8,632 nt of DNA from a bacterium. Lineage in GTDB: Bacteria; Patescibacteriota; Patescibacteriia; S139-126; S139-133. Where the stretch lies: assembly GCA_030429785.1 (NCBI GenBank), contig JAUIEQ010000031.1, positions 1 through 8,632 on the forward strand, given 5' to 3'. This document shows, piece after piece, positions 6,737-8,632 of this stretch. Each line of letters starts with the position of its first letter. Position 1 is the first letter of the stretch. Position numbers and translations under genes: made by a program. The notes beneath the pieces are model-generated. The model was not told where the DNA came from. It did no database searches and worked only from the letters and a program-made list of their open reading frames with translations.

Positions 6737-7137
6737 GGGGATGTCATATATTCGCTCAGGTAATAATGTACTAAAAGACAAGTCGTACGCTACGGACTTA
6801 TGAGCGTGCGTTACTAAATCTCAAGTCCGCATATTACGTGCAAAAAATGTGTTCAGCAAAATTCGATCAGCTTTCGCTGTTCCGAGTTTCGCTCCTGTAA
6901 TGGCATAAACCCATTACCATCCTGTTGATCAATGTCTGATAGGTCATCTAGGGTGCCACAAGCATCAGACTCACTTTGTTTATTTTCCGCTATACAAAGG
7001 ACAATTAAGGAATAATGCTTTTGTTACTTTTGTCTATTTTTATCAGTAGCATGAAACATCTAAATACACGAAGCTTGTACAATCTTTTGTAAGATTATTC
7101 TCTGATAACGCGGGTGCAACTCCCGCCATCTCCACCA
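6737..7137 (+). ncRNA. ssrA: Transfer-messenger RNA (tmRNA), one-piece
   Basis: tmRNA rescues stalled ribosomes: it acts as tRNA-Ala, then as a short mRNA encoding a degradation tag. The 401-nt gene shows a 7-bp acceptor stem GGGGATG (6737-6743)/CATCTCC (7127-7133), including the G3-U70 pair that specifies alanine, and an encoded ACCA end (7134-7137). The T stem is GCGGG/CCCGC (7110-7114, 7122-7126) with loop TGCAACT. Helix P2 is supported by AATAAT (6762-6767)/ATTATT (7094-7099), AAAAGA (6773-6778)/TCTTTT (7083-7088) and CAAG (6779-6782)/CTTG (7074-7077). Pseudoknot PK1 forms from 6784-6790/6804-6810 and CGGACTT (6793-6799)/AAGTCCG (6823-6829). The P5 hairpin is GTAATGG (6897-6903)/CCATTAC (6911-6917). 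Another 7-bp helix, GTCTGAT (6934-6940)/ATCAGAC (6964-6970), fits the downstream pseudoknot domain. The uninterrupted order shows a one-piece, non-permuted form. Confidence 0.96.
6870..6908 (+). other. ssrA: tmRNA tag reading frame (proteolysis tag)
   Basis: The likely tag is AFAVPSFAPVMA, starting at resume codon GCT (6870) and ending at TAA (6906-6908). Two things fix the frame. The stop codon falls in the loop of the P5 hairpin, as it does in E. coli tmRNA. The encoded C-terminus is small and hydrophobic, as ClpXP-type tags are, and resembles the APVAA ending of cyanobacterial tags. The resume codon is less certain; GCT is chosen because it is Ala and has an A four bases upstream, the position known to set the frame in E. 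coli. Confidence 0.7.
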
Positions 7138-7181
7138 AAAAATTACTGAACAATTTTAGTGTTCTTATATATTTCTCTTTC

Positions 7182-7187
7182 TATACA
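7182..7187 (+). promoter_or_regulatory. Weak candidate -10 box for infC
   Basis: TATACA would start transcription about 20 bases before the proposed AUU start at 7215. The -35 position (GTGTTC, 7159-7164) matches poorly. infC may instead be reached by read-through from ssrA, since no strong terminator is visible after 7137. Confidence 0.25.
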
Positions 7188-7214
7188 TACTATTCAGAAT
7201 TAACCTTCAAACAT

Positions 7215-7727
7215 ATTTCTAAAAAATATCGAATCAATAACCAAATTAAAGTGCCAGAAGTCCGTCTTGTACATCCTGAAGAAGGTATTCGTGATGTGAT
7301 GCCTGTCACCCAAGCACTGGAACACGCACAAAAAGCTGGCCTTGATTTAGTAGAGGTATCGCCAAAAGCCAAACCTCCTGTTTGTAAAATCATGGACTAT
7401 GGACAACTGCTATACCAACAAAACAAACAAAAACAACTTGATAAAAAACGCAGTAAAAGTGGTGAAATCAAGGGGATTAGACTCTCATACAATATGGGAA
7501 AACACGATATTGAAATGCGTGTAAAACAGACCAATAAATTTCTCGCCAAGGGCAATAAAGTCAAAGTTGAAATGATTCTCAGAGGACGACAAAAAGCTCA
7601 TCCAGAACATGTACGAGAAGTTTTTAATGACTTTATAACATCACTTGACCACGAAGTTACCGTAGAACAAGCCTTAAAACGTGTTGGTCATAAAATGCTT
7701 GCGGTCTTGACACCAGTCAAAAAATAA
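7215..7727 (+). CDS. infC: Translation initiation factor IF-3, probable AUU start
   Basis: IF3 binds the 30S subunit, blocks premature 50S joining and checks the start codon and initiator tRNA. The C-terminal 158 residues from GTG 7251 contain family motifs: 'EVRLVHPEEG', 'AGLDLVEVSPKAKPPVCKIMDYG', 'KGIRLSYNMGKHDIEMR' and 'VEMILRGRQKAHPEHV'. Upstream and in frame, the codons for SKKYRINNQIK (7218-7250) supply the conserved RIN-x-x-I segment that begins IF3 proteins, so translation must start before 7251. The frame has no ATG, GTG or TTG between the tmRNA end and 7251. ATT at 7215 sits exactly where the initiator is expected and gives 170 residues, a normal length. E. coli infC also starts at AUU, which underlies its autoregulation. 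There is no Shine-Dalgarno. rpmI and rplT follow in the classic order. Confidence 0.93.
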   Translation: MSKKYRINNQIKVPEVRLVHPEEGIRDVMPVTQALEHAQKAGLDLVEVSPKAKPPVCKIMDYGQLLYQQNKQKQLDKKRSKSGEIKGIRLSYNMGKHDIEMRVKQTNKFLAKGNKVKVEMILRGRQKAHPEHVREVFNDFITSLDHEVTVEQALKRVGHKMLAVLTPVKK

Positions 7728-7766
7728 GGCAATATAACCATACGGTATTAGCCTTTGCCGTTTTTT
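7726..7766 (+). promoter_or_regulatory. Competing hairpins and U-tract between infC and rpmI (possible attenuator)
   Basis: Two mutually exclusive stems share one 5' arm. Stem A pairs AAGGCAATA (7726-7734) with TATT-A-GCCTT (7746-7755), with one bulged A. Stem B pairs GGCAA (7728-7732) with TTGCC (7755-7759) and is followed by G and six T (7761-7766), like an intrinsic terminator. It lies just past the infC stop and 17 bases before the rpmI ATG. L20 is known to control rpmI/rplT in other bacteria through RNA structure in this operon; a link here is inference. Confidence 0.45.
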
Positions 7767-7782
7767 ATTTACCTGTAAAAGT

Positions 7783-7998
7783 ATGCCAAAACTGAAAACC
7801 CAAAAAGCTATTCTGAAACGATTTAAAGTCAAAAAAAGTACCAAAAATAGAAGCACGCGTTTTGAGCAGATCCCGTCAGGACAAGGTCATTTCAATGGTA
7901 AAGAAAGTGGGACACTGACTCGTCGAAAACGTGGTCGAAAATCAGCTCATAAGAGCAACTACAAAACCCTCAAAAGACTTTTACCTTACTCAAAATAA
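7783..7998 (+). CDS. rpmI: 50S ribosomal protein bL35
   Basis: A 71-residue, strongly basic protein of the large subunit. It begins 'MPKLKTQKAILKRFKV', the bL35 signature, and ends with the family's 'LKRLLPY' plus SK. Between them lies a basic stretch (TRRKRGRKSAHKSNYK, about 46-61). It is slightly longer than the usual 64-66 residues. It lies between infC and rplT in the conserved order, 55 bases after infC and 29 bases before rplT. The start is fixed by the MPK-KT-KA N-terminus; no Shine-Dalgarno is present. Translation may depend on the hairpin element just upstream. Confidence 0.95.
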   Translation: MPKLKTQKAILKRFKVKKSTKNRSTRFEQIPSGQGHFNGKESGTLTRRKRGRKSAHKSNYKTLKRLLPYSK

Positions 7999-8027
7999 TC
8001 AATTTATATCGTTAATCTAACACTAGT

Positions 8028-8375
8028 ATGCCTAGAGTGAAACGAGGATCGGTTCGTACACAGAAGCGTAAAAAAGTAATCAAAGCAGCCAAAGGATACA
8101 CTGGTAGACGAAAGAATGTCTATCGACTGGCTCAAGAGGCTACCACCAAAGCAGGTGCATATGCCTACCGAGATCGACGCAACAAAAAACGAGTTATGCG
8201 ACGTTTGTGGCAAACACAGCTCAACAACGCTGTCAGAAATTACGGTCTAAAATACTCGGAACTAATCAACATCCTCAAGAAAAAAGAGATTGATCTTGAT
8301 CGAAAAGTACTCTCACAAATGGCCCGAGAATATCCAAAAACATTCAAAGCATTCATCGAATCAATCAAAGCGTAA
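8028..8375 (+). CDS. rplT: 50S ribosomal protein bL20
   Basis: A 115-residue protein that binds 23S rRNA early in 50S assembly and, in studied bacteria, represses its own operon. The N-terminal basic extension 'MPRVKRGSVRTQKRKKVIKAAKGYTGRRKNVYR' region (1-33) is the typical rRNA-binding tail. It is followed by 'AYAYRDRRNKKRVMRRLWQTQLNNAVRNYGLKYSELI' (about 44-80), the conserved globular core, and a C-terminal helix around 'LSQMAREYPKTFKAFI'. The length is normal (about 115-120). It is the last gene of the infC-rpmI-rplT unit and is followed 25 bases later by a strong terminator. No Shine-Dalgarno is seen. Confidence 0.97.
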   Translation: MPRVKRGSVRTQKRKKVIKAAKGYTGRRKNVYRLAQEATTKAGAYAYRDRRNKKRVMRRLWQTQLNNAVRNYGLKYSELINILKKKEIDLDRKVLSQMAREYPKTFKAFIESIKA

Positions 8376-8400
8376 GAGAAAATCTCTTTACATTAATTAC

Positions 8401-8427
8401 AAAAACCACCAAATTATGGTGGTTTTT
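8401..8427. terminator. Bidirectional rho-independent terminator between rplT and the convergent gene
   Basis: AAAAACCACC (8401-8410) pairs perfectly with GGTGGTTTTT (8418-8427) around a 7-base loop. The A-run and T-run arms let it work on both strands. It ends the rplT mRNA, and it lies 35 bases beyond the stop of the minus-strand gene at 8462. Confidence 0.92.
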
Positions 8428-8461
8428 GTATATCTCAATGGATTACTTATTTGATTGACTA

Positions 8462-8632
8462 CTAGGCTAATGCGTCTGTATCACCTGGCGCTGTTCGACG
8501 TCGACGTTGTAGCAATGTAATCACCACAATGATACTAATGAGCAAGAACCATGAGGTTGCGGTAGAAAAGAAATCCAAAACCTTACTGATCAAACTCGTG
8601 TCTCCAGAAACTCCACTATCTCGCTTAATAAA
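8462..8632 (-). CDS. C-terminus of a membrane-anchored protein (partial, 5' end outside window)
   Basis: Reading the minus strand from 8632 in frame gives 56 residues and then TAG at 8464-8462. A polar linker (KRDSGVSGDTS) is followed by one strong transmembrane helix (WFLLISIIVVITLLQ, about residues 28-42 of the visible part). A short, positively charged cytoplasmic tail follows (RRRRTAPGDTDALA). The positive-inside rule places the missing N-terminal part outside the cell. This hydrophobic-plus-Arg layout is a typical C-terminal anchor for secreted or surface proteins, but no LPxTG-type motif is present in the visible part. The family cannot be determined from this fragment. The gene converges on rplT across a shared terminator. 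Confidence 0.75.
   Translation of the reverse strand, partial: FIKRDSGVSGDTSLISKVLDFFSTATSWFLLISIIVVITLLQRRRRTAPGDTDALA

Noticed and set aside
6853..6900. Alternative tmRNA tag frame starting GCA at 6856 and ending CTG TAA
   Set aside because: Its stop codon lies in the 5' arm of P5 rather than the loop, and the peptide ends in SLL rather than a small-residue terminus.
7145..7180. Terminator directly after ssrA (GAACA/TGTTC, 7148-7164)
   Set aside because: The stem is only 5 bp, AT-rich, and is followed by a mixed T/A/C stretch rather than a U-run. It is too weak to call.
7251..7253. GTG as the infC start codon
   Set aside because: It would cut off the in-frame, family-conserved RINNQIK segment encoded just upstream.
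1..8632. Recoding of UGA (genetic code 25) or Mycoplasma-type code
   Set aside because: No in-frame TGA interrupts the 1078-codon frame, argS, or the ribosomal and rescue genes, and TGG is used for tryptophan. The standard bacterial code fits.
1..8632. CRISPR array, insertion sequence or prophage
   Set aside because: No regularly spaced direct repeats, transposase or integrase frames, or terminal inverted repeats were found. The four short motif copies are irregularly spaced and in mixed orientations.

Overview
The window looks like chromosome from a small-genome, AT-rich bacterium of the Patescibacteria (Candidate Phyla Radiation), probably a parcubacterial-type lineage. This is an inference from four things. 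There is a very large surface protein whose N-terminus carries an excisionase-like helix-turn-helix. There is a small one-pass membrane protein of a type I associate with CPR genomes. Core genes are compact. No Shine-Dalgarno motif is visible before any start codon. The standard code fits: no in-frame TGA occurs in any of the long reading frames, which argues against the UGA=Gly code of Gracilibacteria and Absconditabacteria.

Layout. Bases 1-3236 (minus strand) are one uninterrupted reading frame of at least 1078 codons that runs off the left edge. It encodes a giant single-pass protein: cytoplasmic HTH, transmembrane segment near residues 165-183, then a long Gly/Thr/Ser/Val-rich beta-repeat ectodomain. 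An AT-rich gap (3237-3574) follows. Next is a 159-aa membrane protein (3575-4054, minus) with its own terminator, then a second AT-rich gap (4055-4449). argS (4450-6177, minus) ends in a clean terminator at 4394-4415. The two gaps hold four copies of a motif with core ATATCGGAT that I did not notice in the coding regions.

From a 97-bp divergent promoter region, the plus strand reads smpB (6275-6730), then the tmRNA gene ssrA (6737-7137) after only 6 bases, then infC-rpmI-rplT (7215-8375), closed by a bidirectional terminator at 8401-8427. A convergent, partial membrane protein gene (8462-8632, minus) fills the right edge.

How the genes fit together. The plus-strand cluster is translation-related: ribosome rescue (SmpB plus tmRNA), initiation (IF3) and two 50S proteins (bL35, bL20), with arginyl-tRNA synthetase diverging from it. 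The minus-strand genes at both edges and the 159-aa gene are cell-envelope proteins. The points most worth a second look are: the DNA-binding-domain/adhesin fusion; the likely AUU start codon of infC, as in E. coli; the tmRNA with a G at T-loop position 55 and a readable tag ending APVMA; the repeated ATATCGGAT motif; the absence of Shine-Dalgarno sequences; and two competing hairpins between infC and rpmI.
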